From Apibacter muscae (GTDB lineage: Bacteria > Bacteroidota > Bacteroidia > Flavobacteriales > Weeksellaceae): a DNA stretch of 64,000 nucleotides. Under the pieces are notes generated by a model. That model saw nothing but the letters and a program-made list of their open reading frames with translations. It ran no database searches and had not been told where the DNA came from. Made by a program: the position numbers and the translations under genes. Shown here piece by piece: positions 18,999 to 31,100 of the stretch. The stretch spans positions 166,702-230,701 of the forward strand of contig NZ_SELG01000031.1 of NCBI RefSeq assembly GCF_007845635.1, given 5' to 3'. The first letter of the stretch is position 1. Each line of letters begins with the position of its first letter.

Positions 18999-21002
18999 AT
19001 GGATAAAAACCCGTATATCTTTTATTTATTATTTTTAATTATAGGAATTTTTTTAGGAGATTTTTTATTATTTAATTTCTATTTTTTAATCTCCATATTA
19101 GGGATTCTTTTCACTACTTTATTCTTTATTAGAAAGAACATAAAACTTAGAATTACTTTCTCAATACTTTTATTTATTTTTTGGACTGTCCTTGGAACTA
19201 CTTTAGTTAAAATAAACTCATTTTTACCTCTGCATCATTATATTTATTTTAAAGAGGATAATGCTATACAGTTCATTTCTGTCACAGTTAAAGAACAAGG
19301 CAATTCCAATTCTAAAAGCAGAAAATATGTTGCAGAGGTGAACCAAATTGCCAACAAGGACAAATTTTATTCCACTTGTGGAGATGTGTTACTTTTAGTA
19401 GATAAAGAAAAATTTAATTCTGTTTTAACCTTAGGGAACCAATATGATTTACTTGTAGAATTGAAAGACCCAATCAAACCTTTAAATCCACATCAATTTA
19501 ATTATTCCCAATACTTGCAACAACAATACATTTTGCAAATGGCTGATGTGAAAAAAATTCTGTCGATAACCCCTCATCAATCCATTCTATATAAAATAAA
19601 AAATCTTAATCAGAGAGTTGTTGAAAAAATAAATCATTCCAATCTTTCTAAAGGATCTAAGGAATTTTTAAAAGCTTATCTACTCGGTGATCGTTTTGAA
19701 ATGGATAAGAATACCTTAGAGGCTTATTCCCAATCTGGAATTATGCATTTAATAGCCATTTCGGGAATGCATATTGCTTTTATATTTAGTATAATTTTCT
19801 CTGTTTTTCATTTATGCTTAGGGAGAAAAAGGAGAACTTTAGTAATTATAATTTCTCTTTTCTTTGTTTGGTTATTCGCAATATTGGTAGGTCTTTCATC
19901 TTCGGTATTTAGAGCCTGTTTAATGATAAGCTTGTTTTATATTTTTGAATTATTAAAAAGAATTTCAAATATTTATCACAGCATTGCTCTTTCTGCCATT
20001 GTCATTTTATTAATAAACCCTTATGAAGTCTATTCCATTGGTTTTCAATTGAGCTACTGCGCTGTATTTTTCTTATGTTGGCTTGCTAAACCTCTATCTT
20101 TAATACTAAAAACCAATTACAAAGGATTCAATCAATGGATTATAAATCCATTGTCTGTAACCCTTGCGGCACAATTGGGTACTTTGCCATGGGTAATCTT
20201 CTATTTTCATCAATTCTCCTTACTATCCATACCATTCAATTTTATCATAATTCCGTATTCATTTATCATTACTTATGCTTCAATTGTTGAACTTTTATTT
20301 CTTTATCTGCCTAATGATTTTCATTCCTACTCTGCATTTATTTATGATTTTCTAATAAAATTACTGGTAAATTCAACCTCATGGATTTCTTCACAAAATA
20401 CTTTTATGTATAAAAATATTCCTTTGGGACTAGTGGAAGCATTATTTTTAACTTTCAGCTGTGTAAGTATTCGGTATATATTTAAAAGTCCTTATAAACT
20501 CAAATACTTTTTTCCTTTTTTATTAAGTTTAATAGCTTTTCAAATTACTAGATTAAGCTTAAAAATTAAAAACGATTATAAAAAGCAAGTGATCGTTTTT
20601 CATCACACTAAAACTTTGGTGGGTTTAAGAAACGGAAATCAACTTTTAATTTTAAAAGATTCAACTCTAAACCTTGCTGATATACAAAAGCATATTCTTA
20701 TTCCTTACGAGGCTGGTGAAAGAATTTCGAATACTGAATATAGAAATTTTTATTTAGATAGAGATTATTTTTGGGAAGGTAAAATCATTAAAGCTTTAAA
20801 CTATAAACAACTATCAGCACTAAATACAAATAAAACAACAATTATTGTATCTTCTTTTGAACCGTCCATAAAAAAGTCAAATTCTCATTCAATAATTATC
20901 TCAGATTCTCAAGCTACAAAAAGTAATGATTTAGGAGTCCCTTCCAAAGAAAATGTATGGATTACTAGCAAACAAGGGGCTTACATTACTTCCCTTCCTT
21001 AG
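18999..21002 (+). CDS. comEC: ComEC/Rec2-family DNA uptake membrane protein
   Basis: A 667-residue polytopic inner-membrane channel for single-stranded DNA entry during natural transformation. The order is N-terminal helices, a soluble domain (DUF4131-like, residues about 80-190), then the competence domain with LLGDRF and SGIMHLIAISGMHIAFIF. The C-terminal ~150 residues are small and lack the HxHxDH metallo-beta-lactamase motif of the long ComEC form; this shorter form is common in Bacteroidota. The 3' end overlaps the convergent thioredoxin-like gene by 17 nt. Confidence 0.88.
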   Translation: MDKNPYIFYLLFLIIGIFLGDFLLFNFYFLISILGILFTTLFFIRKNIKLRITFSILLFIFWTVLGTTLVKINSFLPLHHYIYFKEDNAIQFISVTVKEQGNSNSKSRKYVAEVNQIANKDKFYSTCGDVLLLVDKEKFNSVLTLGNQYDLLVELKDPIKPLNPHQFNYSQYLQQQYILQMADVKKILSITPHQSILYKIKNLNQRVVEKINHSNLSKGSKEFLKAYLLGDRFEMDKNTLEAYSQSGIMHLIAISGMHIAFIFSIIFSVFHLCLGRKRRTLVIIISLFFVWLFAILVGLSSSVFRACLMISLFYIFELLKRISNIYHSIALSAIVILLINPYEVYSIGFQLSYCAVFFLCWLAKPLSLILKTNYKGFNQWIINPLSVTLAAQLGTLPWVIFYFHQFSLLSIPFNFIIIPYSFIITYASIVELLFLYLPNDFHSYSAFIYDFLIKLLVNSTSWISSQNTFMYKNIPLGLVEALFLTFSCVSIRYIFKSPYKLKYFFPFLLSLIAFQITRLSLKIKNDYKKQVIVFHHTKTLVGLRNGNQLLILKDSTLNLADIQKHILIPYEAGERISNTEYRNFYLDRDYFWEGKIIKALNYKQLSALNTNKTTIIVSSFEPSIKKSNSHSIIISDSQATKSNDLGVPSKENVWITSKQGAYITSLP

Positions 21003-21489
21003 CATAATATTCATCAATTTGACTTTTTAAATCCTTTAGAGCTTCCAAAAAGTCTTGAGCTGGAAAATATCCTGTAACTACCGTTAATGTTTGACCTTTG
21101 TCGTCTACTAAGGCTATGGATGGATATCTTAATTCTCCGTTCAAAAGACTATAAGCCAAAGACTGCACTCCCACTCTACCGTCGGTAACCCAAGAATAAT
21201 ATTTTCCTTTAAATTTTATATCGTCTTTGGATTCTGCGTTAAGCTTTACAGGTATAAAATTTTCATTTACGTATTCTGCCACGGACTGATTGTTAAATGT
21301 ATTTCTATCCATCAACTTGCAAGGTCCGCACCAATCCGCATAAACATCTATCAACATTAAACGTTTATCGCCCTTTTGCTGTAAACTATCTGCATTTTCA
21401 ATATTCATCCAATTGATTAAATGATTTTCTTGGCTTATCAAAAAATTTAATGAGAATATACTTATAATTATTACTGAAATAAACTTCAT
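20986..21489 (-). CDS. Exported thioredoxin-like protein
   Basis: A 167-residue periplasmic protein with a signal peptide (ends near FLISQE). The thioredoxin active site is in DVYADWCGPCKLMDRNTF, with the canonical CGPC. A later cis-Pro region appears as RYPSIALVDDKG. The N-terminal extension and the nearby CGPCKLMD resemble the thioredoxin-fold/DUF255-like proteins used as thiol reductases in the envelope. Partner proteins are unknown. It overlaps the end of comEC tail-to-tail. Confidence 0.85.
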   Translation of the reverse strand: MKFISVIIISIFSLNFLISQENHLINWMNIENADSLQQKGDKRLMLIDVYADWCGPCKLMDRNTFNNQSVAEYVNENFIPVKLNAESKDDIKFKGKYYSWVTDGRVGVQSLAYSLLNGELRYPSIALVDDKGQTLTVVTGYFPAQDFLEALKDLKSQIDEYYAKEGK

Positions 21490-21686
21490 TTTAAAAGTTG
21501 GATTTAATTTTTACACTAATATAACTTACTTCTACAAAAGTAAAAATTAATCTCATTTAATTAATTTTAAATTATTATTTTTGGTTCGTATAAAATTTAT
21601 ATTTTTTACTTTAATAATTTAATTATTATATTTATTTTATTTTTTTTAAATAATATTATAACAAAATTAAAACTAATATTGCCATA

Positions 21687-24600
21687 ATGAGATTTTTTTT
21701 TACTTTCTTACTTTCATTACTTTTTAGCCTTAAAAGTCTATTCGCTCAAGAAGTTATTGTACCCAATGTTACCATAAATGATCATAATGGTATTTCTGAA
21801 ATCATAAACATTGACTGTGCTTATAACTTTTACAACGACCAACCCAACAGAATTAAATTAACTGCAAACTATAGCGATATACGAGTCACCAATGACTACA
21901 CTGTAGCTTCAATAGAGTATAATCCTGTAGTAGATTTTGGTGCTGGATCTTTAATTCATATTGAAAGAAAAGATGGCATCAGAGATGATGCTTTTAGCTC
22001 CAAAATACCATTGCCTTTTAAATTTTGTTTCTACGGAAAAGAATATTCCAGCATTGTAATTAGTGACAATGGGGTAGTTAGTTTTAATACTTTGTATGCC
22101 AATGAAGAAAATCCTTACACGATTAGTGGAAGCATTCCAAATTCTAGTCTTCCTATTGCTTCCATTTTTGGAGCTTATCATGACATGCAACTAGTGGATG
22201 AAAATAAGGCTAGTAAAGATTTGGTAAAAATATACGTGGAGGGTACAGCACCTTATCGAAAATTTATTATCAATTACAATGAAATTCCACAATTTAGTTC
22301 AAACAAAAAGTCTACTTCACAAATTGTTCTTTATGAAACTACAAATGTTATTGTTATTTATGTAAAGAATAAAGATTTAAACAGCACTACAAGTAAAGAG
22401 CGGAAAGCTTTAATCGGTATTACCAATGCTACTGGATCTAACGGTATTGCTGCCCCAGGAAGAAATACAGGAGAATGGGAAGCAAAAAACGAAGCTTGGA
22501 GATTCTTACCTTCAGGCAGTTCAAGCATATCTGTTAAGTGGTACGACAGTTATAATAAATTAATTGGTTCGAATCCTACGTTGGTTGTTAATCCCAGCGT
22601 AGATACAAAATATAAAGTTGTTGTTACTTATAGCTTATGTACTACAGTTACTAAAGAATCCGAAATTGAAGTTAAGTTTCTACCGGACTTTCCAACCGCA
22701 AATAACGTGGAGATGGACCAGACTGCAATTCCATGTCTAAACGAAGGTGAAACGGCTGAAGTGGATTTAACCAAATTTCAAAAATCTATAAATAGCAGGG
22801 ACGATCTGAAGTTCGTCTATTACACTTCATTATCTGGGGCTGAAAATGCAGAGGAAAAATATTTAATTGCTGATCCTAAACATTTCCAGTATAATTCTGA
22901 TAACACCACCGTTTATGTACGTGTAATAAAAGAAAAGCTCTGCTATACCACTTCAACAATTAAACTACGCATAAATAGAAAACCAAAAATACAGGACAAT
23001 AAAACCTTTAATTTTTGTAATACCAGCTCTAATTCCCCCCTTTACATCAATCTTATTTCAGATGTTGCCCATCAGCTAAGTGGTTTTTCTAGTTCCACGA
23101 TGAATATAAAATTTTTTAATAACCAATCAGATGCAGCCTCAAATAAGAATGAAATTGTAAATCTTAGCAAATACCCACTTTCTTCATCAACAACTTTATA
23201 TATAAGGGTTTGAAACAAAAGCTTTAACGACTCCAATTGTTCAAATATATTTTCAGTAAACCTGAATTTATCCTCTAGCTTGCGATTGGTTGACAATCTT
23301 GAAAAACTAGTTTGTTTTCTTTTGGAAGGCCAAGAAATAGAAATAGATCTTACTCAATTTGAGCAGGAATTATATATAAATTCCGATGGGAATCATACAA
23401 ATAACATTGTTAAATATTATACTTCTCCTATTTATAATAGCAGTTACGAAATAAAAAACCCTAAGAGTGCTAAGATTACACTAGATGGTATTGTGTTTGT
23501 AAAAATTACGGATCCTGCTACCTCTTGCGAAGGCACAACTACAATTCATTTTAGAGCAGACGGAGATTGTGATGGCAAACCTGGGGGAGGAGAATTAGCA
23601 GGAGGCGGAGGAGGACCGATACTATGTGATGTTCCAGAGGGTACTCATGAAATAGATTTAATAAGGAACTACTTTGTATATAAACTCCCTAAAGGACTTA
23701 CTTTAGACGATATTGAAATTTTAGATATTACAGATACGAATAACAAACCTGTTGAAAACCCTTACACCATTGAGTATACACCACCGTCCTATCAAAAAAC
23801 TTTTATTGTTCGATATAAAATAAAAGAGACGGGGATTATTACCCGGAATACGTTTACAGTTCTACTTACCAGTAAACTTAAATTCAAACAAGATTACTTT
23901 AATGTATGTAATTATGAAAATGCAGACTCTAAGGAAGTTATAATCTCTCTTGACAAAGAATTTAACGAACTATATAAAAATACCAATTATAAATTATTAT
24001 ACTTTAAGTCTATTGAAGATATAGAGAATTACCTTAAAGATCCATTTAACAATCAAGATCTTCCTATTACAACCATTCAATTGTATTCTAACAAATACGT
24101 AAAAGTTTATGTTTTAATGAATTACGATAGATGTTCCTACAACTACGAAATTAATTTAAAACTTGAGAAGATGGATACTGTTAATTTAGATTATACCATT
24201 TGTGATTTTGGGGGGGATAATTATGAAAAAATAAACCTCAAACTTTACGAAGATGATGTAAAAAAACTGTTTAACGGTACTTCAAAAGATATTTTTGAAA
24301 TTGTTTATTTAAATGTAGAAGATCCTAAAGAATTTGAAATGAAATCTAGCCCTTCTACCATAAGTTTAAGTGTAAGAAAAAACAACGGTTGCGCATATAA
24401 AATAACATTAAACTTCACCTTTACTACGGCTGTTGCCTTGCCTAAAATTATCAATCTTTTAAATGTTTGCTATGATGACACGGACAAAAAAACCGACCTG
24501 AGTTTGGTACTGAGTGAAATAGCAGAAAATACTAGGATAATTTTTTATTCTGATGAATATGCAGCGGAAAAAGGAGATGAAAATTCAGAATATTACATTG

Positions 24601-27600
24601 GAACATACGGAAATCTAAACCAACCTCCTCTTTACCAAGTAAAAGAAGAAACCACGATATTTATTCGTGTAGAAGACCTTACTACTGGATGTTTTAAAAT
24701 TATTCCTTTGCCTGTAATTCCAATAAAAATAGAGGACTTGAGTAGTAATACAATATCCATTTGCGATTATGAAGAACCTAACATTGAGAACATTAAGATT
24801 ATAGATATAAAAAATTATTTAATACAAGCCAAAAATTATTTAATACAAGCCAATAACTTTTTAAAAAAAGAAACATTGGATTTACAATTCTATCTTAATG
24901 AAAAAGATGCTAATGAAAATAAAAACGAGATCGCAACTTTCATACAAGCAACTCCAACTACTTATTTATATTTAGTAATTACTGATTCTCAAACCGGTTG
25001 CCGTAGATTATTTAAACTAAATTTTGAACTTATTCCTCCCCCCGTTATCCAAACCAATAAAGAATTTTGGGTTTGTGATAACGCTTCTAAGAACAGCAAT
25101 AATACAACACTTGAAAAAATTAATTTAAATCAATTCAATTTAGATTTTATTACTGAAGGCACTGAAAATGATTATTCATTCTCATTCTCGTACGATGAGT
25201 ACTTTGATCAACCTGTTGGAACATCTGGCATCGCAACCATTTCTTCATTTCCAATTACTTTATGGGTAAAGGTTACAAACAAAAAAACCAATTGTTACAC
25301 TATAAGTCCATTTACCTTAAAAGCATATCCTTCAATGGAAAATAAATTTCAGAACAAGTTTATAAATTTCTGCGCTGATGTTAAAACGCAAATTATCGAT
25401 TTGAAGGATTTAGCAAAAGATATGGTAATTAACCCAAAAAACATAGCTTTATATACCATTACTTATCATTATACTTTACAAGAAGCTGGAAATAATTTAA
25501 CAAGTACTATTTCTCAAAGTTTAATTGATAATGGAATTACTGTTTCTGACAAAGATGCTTTCTACATAAAGTTTACCCACTCTACCACTGGATGTTTTAT
25601 TATAAAAAGGCTGGATGTAGTAATCAATCCAACCCCTAAAGCACAAGTAATTTTCCCTTACTTGTGTGACGATACAGATGGAAAATTAGATGGAAAGTTC
25701 CTTATTGAAGATTTAAATGATTACAAACAATTTAGATCCCAAATAATTACGGGAGAACTGGAAAGTGTAATGGACAAAGTATATGACTTTAGTTTCTATA
25801 TATCATTAACGGATGCTGAAAATAAACAAAACAAAGTAAACCATAAAAACTTTACTCTTACCGAGTCTGAATTAACAGCCCCCGACACTCCCGGAGATCC
25901 CTATTTTTATCAATTATGGGTGAGAATAGACAACAAAGAAACCGGATGCTTCTCTTTAGTTTCAATCATGTTTAATATGAATCCGAAAGTGAATTTAAAG
26001 AAAGAAGTTGTTGAACTGACAGAATGTGATAAGGTAGGATATGGAAATAGTATTTTTAATCTTACTTTGGCAAAAAATAACTTAACAGATCTTACTGATG
26101 CTCAATTCAGTTATTATTTATCTGAAGATGAGGCTAGAGACAACCAAGCTGTTCCGATAAATAATCCTTTAACTTATACTAGTCGAGTAACTAATGATAA
26201 AGAAGGTATATATACCATTGATTATATCTATGTACGAATTAAAGACCTGAAAGGTAATTATTGCGACCAAATTGCTAAGATTAAACTTCGTACTTATCCA
26301 TACATAAAGATTACCAATATTCCTGAGATTACCATTTGCGAATTTCAATCCGACGGAAAAACTGAAAATACTATCAATTTAAATGATGAAACTAAAGGTC
26401 TTCTATCTGGATTAGACTTAGCCATACAAACAGATTTAGAGATAAGTTTTCATACCAGTAAAGAAAATGCGACAGGAGATATCTCCATCCCATCCTCAGA
26501 AATTGCCAATTATAAACTTCCTATAGGTATTACAAAAATCTGGGTTAAGTTCAAAAGTAAAACAACACAATGCTACCAGTTACAAGAGATAACCATCAAC
26601 AAGCTTGAAGCACCAAAAATTAAGTCCGTAAACTATATTTTTTGTGATGACAATTTAGATGAAATCTATGAAGTTCCATTAACTGAATTGGAACATTTAA
26701 TCCTTTCTAATCATGAGAACTATGACATCGGCTTCTATGAAAATTCCACCGATGCTGAGCTCGGTAACCATGCCATTGATAAGAATAGATTATATATTGT
26801 TCCTTTTTCACAATTCCCTAAAAAATTAGCCATTCGTGTTATTGAAAAAAACACTTCATGCGTAACTACGGGAACTTTAATACTAAATACTAATCCAAAA
26901 ATAAATCTAATAAATAAAGAAGTGGAATTAGTTGGTTGTGATGAAGATAACGACGGATTTTCTTCTTTTGATTTAACTTTAGTTTCTGAGGAAATATCCG
27001 AGGATTCAGACATTTCCTTTTCTTATTTCTCTACTTTAGAAGATGCTCAAAATAATCAAAATCCAATTTTAAATTTCACCTCCTATATCAATAAAAAAGC
27101 CATTGAAGATTATGTTTATGTTAGAGTAGAAGAATATCCGGCAAGCCATACTAGATGTCCTTCTTTAGCTAAAATAAAATTAAAAACGTATTATTCCACC
27201 AATCCACTACCTGCTGAATATTTTATTTGTCCTAGGGGTAAGGGTACTTTAGATGGAGGAGATTATGATTTCTGGGAATGGTCCTTTAACGGTAAAGTAA
27301 TTAGCAATCAAAGATATCTAGATATATCAGAAACAGGTATTTACACGCTAAAAGTTAGTAAAAACCTAAACTATGGCATCGCATGCCCTTCTACCTTTAG
27401 CATAGAAATTAAACTTTTAAGAGAACCTGTTATTATGGAATTGAAACAGGGCAAGGATTATATTACAGTAATTGCCCAAGGCCCTGCACCTTTAGAATAT
27501 TCTTTGGATCAGATTCATTGGCAGGATGACAATACTTTCTCTAACTTATCCGAAGGTATATACACCGTTTATGTCCGCTCAAAAGCTAATGGGTGTAATT

Positions 27601-27914
27601 CAATATCTTCCAAAGGAATAATATTTGGAATACCTAATGTAATTACTCCCAATGGAGATAGACACAATGATGTTTGGAGACTTGGTGGATTAAGCATGTT
27701 TAATGGGGAATATTCCCATATAAAAATTTTTAATCGCTATGGTAAAATTGTATTTGAAGAATCCTCCAATACTTATTTCTTATGGGATGGAAAATATTTA
27801 GGCAGAGTTTTACCAACTGCTTCTTACTGGTACATTATCACTATTGCAGATGGAAGAAAATTTACGGGATGGATTTTACTGCGAAATTATGATGATATCG
27901 ATACTTATAAATAA
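21687..27914 (+). pseudogene. Giant T9SS type B cargo protein, split by one in-frame TGA
   Basis: A single reading frame of 2,075 codons, interrupted only by TGA at 23211-23213. Upstream (508 residues): a signal peptide ending SLFAQ, then a beta-rich head domain (FKFCFYGKEYSSIVISDNG). Downstream (1,544 residues from 23280, or readthrough): about ten diverged repeats of 100-120 residues, each with a strand like WVKV or YIRV followed by a TxxC motif. It ends in a gliding-motility-associated C-terminal (type B) sorting domain (VITPNGDRHNDVWRLGGL). The TGA falls inside such a repeat (YIRV-stop-NKSFNDSNC), so the ancestral protein was continuous. Unless the TGA is read through, only an unsorted N-terminal fragment is secreted. 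A likely surface adhesin. Confidence 0.85.
24810..24851 (+). repeat. Tandem 21-nt duplication inside the T9SS cargo gene
   Basis: Two exact copies of a 21-nt unit (24810-24830 and 24831-24851) encode KNYLIQA twice. The duplication keeps the frame, and a partial third unit follows. Confidence 0.9.
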
Positions 27915-27927
27915 ATCTCGATAAATT

Positions 27928-27967
27928 AAAAACAAAAGGCAAGGTTATAACCTTGCCTTTTGTTTTT
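27928..27967. terminator. Strong palindromic terminator after the T9SS cargo gene
   Basis: A perfect 40-nt palindrome centred between 27947 and 27948, containing AAAGGCAAGG and its complement, with A and T runs outside. It starts 13 nt after the stop and can act in both directions for the convergent pair. Confidence 0.92.
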
Positions 27968-28293
27968 CTAGTTATTTAAATTATATTAATAAAAGTAAAA
28001 ATTAATGAAAACTAAAGCCTTTAACCTTAGTATATATAATTATTCAATGATGAACTTACAAAACAATTAATTTTTCAATAATTAATTTTAAAAATTCTTT
28101 GGTAAAAAAAGTCTTTAAGATTAAAAAATTCACATATGCTAAACATAAATTATATAATTTATATTTATACTTAAAATTTTTATTAAGCCATTATTTTTTA
28201 GAAATATAAATATCAAAAAAATACAAATGATTTATAAGCGAATAAGAAGCCATTTAAATAACTATAATATAGCTTAATAGCTTAATACCATAA
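27968..28293. other. AT-rich intergenic stretch with no recognisable feature
   Basis: About 325 nt of very AT-rich sequence between the cargo-gene terminator and the stop of the convergent PorP/SprF gene. I see no open frame with family features, no RNA gene and no strong palindrome. Confidence 0.6.
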
Positions 28294-29247
28294 TTATCTA
28301 TATCTAAAACCTCTGGAATTTATAAAGTTATCTAAATTATAACCTAACCCCACCAATAAACCATCTCCTCCTTCTTTGTAAATATCCGTCAACCCAAAGT
28401 TATAACCGAAAGAAAAATTAAGTTTATTTAATTCCGCTTGAAAAAATGGAGTCAAAGATAAAGGTCCATTAATTTTAGAGTCATTCGCAATTCTATAGCT
28501 TACACCTACTGCAAATAAATTAACCTCACTCTGATATTTAGCTCGAAGATTAAAATCTATCATTTTTTCAGCATTTGTATTAAGTGTAAACATCATTGAT
28601 GGCTCAATAAATAGATTGGAAGGTAATTGCCAATCATACCCTAAATTAAGATAATACCACGAAGGCGAAGGCTCTATAGAGTTTACCACTGGCTTATTTT
28701 GACCCAAAGGTAAATCCAAGACAGAAACCCCGGCAAAAAAACCAGAATAATAAACAGACATACCTAAATTAAGATAAGGAAGAAATACTGTTTTATTATT
28801 ATATATTAACGGATCAAATAGATCATCGGGACGAAGTCTTGAATAATCGAAAGATTGAGAAAACATACTTACTGAAGCTCCAAATGAAAATTGACTTTTG
28901 GTGCGATCTTCATCGCCTAAAGGAATATGATAGGCACTTGATAAGTTAAAACCTGTTAGCGACATCGGGCCGTTCTCATCTCTAAATAAATATATTCCCA
29001 AACCCACACGATCAAAAATATTTGAATGTAGGCTTATCGTTTGTGTATTTGGACTGGACTCTATGTTATTCCATTGTTGATGGTACGTAGCTTTAAATAC
29101 AATGTCGTCTGTAGAACCTGTATAAGATGGATTTATTAATACTTTATCGGATAACAGATATTGCTGGTCAAAAGGAATACTTTGCTGAGCAAAATTTTTA
29201 TTTAAAAAAAATATACTAAACAATAATAACAATTTAAAATTTTTCAT
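28294..29247 (-). CDS. PorP/SprF-family type IX secretion outer-membrane protein
   Basis: A 317-residue protein with a signal peptide (ends FLNKNFAQ) and the family opening QSIPFDQQYLLSDKVLINPS then YTGSTDDIVFKATYHQQWN. PorP/SprF proteins are outer-membrane barrels; SprF-like members are needed for secretion or attachment of a cognate type B cargo. Here it is convergent with the giant type B protein, so the two are a plausible pair, though not in the usual same-strand order. It is followed by the shared terminator region. Family call is firm, partner inferred. Confidence 0.88.
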   Translation of the reverse strand: MKNFKLLLLFSIFFLNKNFAQQSIPFDQQYLLSDKVLINPSYTGSTDDIVFKATYHQQWNNIESSPNTQTISLHSNIFDRVGLGIYLFRDENGPMSLTGFNLSSAYHIPLGDEDRTKSQFSFGASVSMFSQSFDYSRLRPDDLFDPLIYNNKTVFLPYLNLGMSVYYSGFFAGVSVLDLPLGQNKPVVNSIEPSPSWYYLNLGYDWQLPSNLFIEPSMMFTLNTNAEKMIDFNLRAKYQSEVNLFAVGVSYRIANDSKINGPLSLTPFFQAELNKLNFSFGYNFGLTDIYKEGGDGLLVGLGYNLDNFINSRGFRYR

Positions 29248-29284
29248 AGAATATTTTATCCTTTATAAAGCAAAAATATGAAAA

Positions 29285-29324
29285 AAAAATAGCTTTTTAA
29301 TATTTAAATTAAAAAGCTATTTTT
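29285..29324 (-). terminator. Intrinsic terminator after yebC
   Basis: Arms of 17 nt (29285-29301 and 29308-29324) around TAGCTTTTTAAT, with a 6-nt loop, 18 nt past the yebC stop. AT-rich, but with long perfect pairing. Confidence 0.7.
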
Positions 29325-29342
29325 AATCAGTTCTATGATTAA

Positions 29343-30083
29343 TTATAAGGAACTCTGTAATTCTTCCGTTATTTCCATATTGTGAAAAACGTGTTGAACA
29401 TCGTCGTCGTCCTCAAATTTTTCTAACATTTTCATAATTGTCTGTGCCTGATCTAAAGGCAACGTCTTCATCGTATTAGGCAATCTTTGTAAATCAGCAC
29501 TTTTAGGCTCTATTTTCAATTCTTCAAACTTATGGTTTATAGAACCGAAATCTTCAAAAGAACTGGTAATAATAACTTCATTATCCTCGATATCAACCTC
29601 TTCAGCCCCTGCATCAATCATCTCCAATTCAAAATCTTCCCAATCCATTGCAATGGAATCTTTATCTAAAGTAAAAATACCTTTTCTATCAAAAACAAAG
29701 GTCAATTCTCCATTTTTCCCTAAATTCCCATCAAACTTATTAAAGATAGCCCTAACATTAGCAACGGTTCTTGTTGTATTATTGGTCGTGCATTCTAAAA
29801 AAATTGCAATCCCTCCAGGTCCATACCCCTCATAAGTTACCTCGTCGTATTGTTCCGCATCAGCACCGGAAGCTTTTTTTATAGCTCTCTCTACATTATC
29901 CTTAGGCATATTAACCCCTTTAGCATTAAGCAAACAACGACGTAAAGCTGGATTTGCTTCCGGGTTTGGTCCTCCTGCTTTTACAGCAATTGCAATTTCT
30001 TTTCCAATACGGCTAAATTGCTTAGCCATTTTATCCCAGCGGGCTAGTTTAGACGCCTTTCTATATTCAAATGCTCTTCCCAT
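29343..30083 (-). CDS. YebC/PmpR-family translation or transcription factor
   Basis: A 246-residue cytoplasmic protein. The family hallmarks are GRAFEYRKASKLARWDKMAK, then GGPNPEANPALR, MPKDNVERAIKK, and YEGYGPGGIAIFLEC. YebC proteins were annotated as DNA-binding regulators. More recent work links the family to relief of ribosome stalling at proline runs. The start is ATG 30083; an upstream TTG adds two residues. The gene stands alone here with its own terminator. Confidence 0.92.
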   Translation of the reverse strand: MGRAFEYRKASKLARWDKMAKQFSRIGKEIAIAVKAGGPNPEANPALRRCLLNAKGVNMPKDNVERAIKKASGADAEQYDEVTYEGYGPGGIAIFLECTTNNTTRTVANVRAIFNKFDGNLGKNGELTFVFDRKGIFTLDKDSIAMDWEDFELEMIDAGAEEVDIEDNEVIITSSFEDFGSINHKFEELKIEPKSADLQRLPNTMKTLPLDQAQTIMKMLEKFEDDDDVQHVFHNMEITEELQSSL

Positions 30084-30271
30084 ATTCAAGTTTAAAAAAT
30101 TATAGACAAAAATAAGAATTGTAAGGATGGATTAAAAATTAAATTATGAATTCAAATGATTCCCTTTAATTCTTCTAAACAAGTTATAGCCAACACAATT
30201 GATTCAGTAAAAACAGCCTCCTTTATCAACTTAAATCTATAAAACTTAAATCCGGTACATCATCCGCATAT

Positions 30272-31057
30272 CTACATCAACTCTTTAGGAATAATACAAA
30301 TAGGTATCGGTTTAATTTTATGTTGTGCCGCTTTATTTAAACGCTCATAAATTTCAAATACTTCTTTTTGTCTACCCGAAAAATCAGAAGATACATGATT
30401 TTTATGTACACTCATAGCCCATTCCAATTCAGGATAGGTGGCCCCCAACTGATCTTCGTCCGAGCGATCATCTCCCCATAAACCATCGGTAGGTTTTGCC
30501 TTTTGTATTTCTTGAGATATCCCCATCTCTTTCGCCAATTCAAAAACCTGACTTTTTAATAAATCTGCAATAGGGCTAATATCCACTCCTCCATCTCCAT
30601 ATTTAGTAAAAAAGCCTACCCCAAAATCTTCTATTTTATTCCCGGTTCCACATACCAAAAAATTATACAATCCGGCATAGTAATAAAGAGTAGTCATTCG
30701 CAAACGAGAACGCGTATTAGCTAAAGACAAATTTGTATTTGTATTACCTTCATCCACCTCCAAAGCTTCAGTTAAAACATCAAATGAATTAGTTAAATCT
30801 ACCCTCTTAGTTAAAACATTAGAAAATTTATTCTTTAAAAAATCCATATGTTCTCGAGCTCTAGAAACTTGTTCTATGGGCTGATGTATCGGCATTTCTA
30901 ATAATAAAACCGGTTTACCTGTAGCAGCTACCAAAGTAGAAACCACTGCAGAATCTATCCCTCCAGAAACTCCCACTACAAAGCCTTTCATTCCTGAATT
31001 TTTAATATAATCATTCAGCCATTCTATAATATAAGAAATTACTTCTTGTGTTTTCAT
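30272..31057 (-). CDS. nadE: NAD+ synthase, ammonia-dependent
   Basis: A 261-residue cytoplasmic enzyme that amidates deamido-NAD to NAD+ with ATP and ammonia. The PP-loop is GVSGGIDSAVVS near residue 30; KIEDFGVGFFTKYGDGGVDI and PTDGLWGDDRSDEDQLG are the substrate-binding blocks. There is no N-terminal glutaminase domain, hence ammonia-dependent. It is divergent from gldB with a 43-nt gap. The nadE-gldB-gldC neighbourhood is common in flavobacteria. Confidence 0.94.
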   Translation of the reverse strand: MKTQEVISYIIEWLNDYIKNSGMKGFVVGVSGGIDSAVVSTLVAATGKPVLLLEMPIHQPIEQVSRAREHMDFLKNKFSNVLTKRVDLTNSFDVLTEALEVDEGNTNTNLSLANTRSRLRMTTLYYYAGLYNFLVCGTGNKIEDFGVGFFTKYGDGGVDISPIADLLKSQVFELAKEMGISQEIQKAKPTDGLWGDDRSDEDQLGATYPELEWAMSVHKNHVSSDFSGRQKEVFEIYERLNKAAQHKIKPIPICIIPKELM

Positions 31058-31100
31058 AATACGTATCTTTGCCTATTGTTTTTTAAATTTAAAAAATCCA

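Noticed and set aside
24810..24851. CRISPR-like tandem repeat
   Set aside because: Only two adjacent 21-nt units without spacers, in frame inside a coding region.
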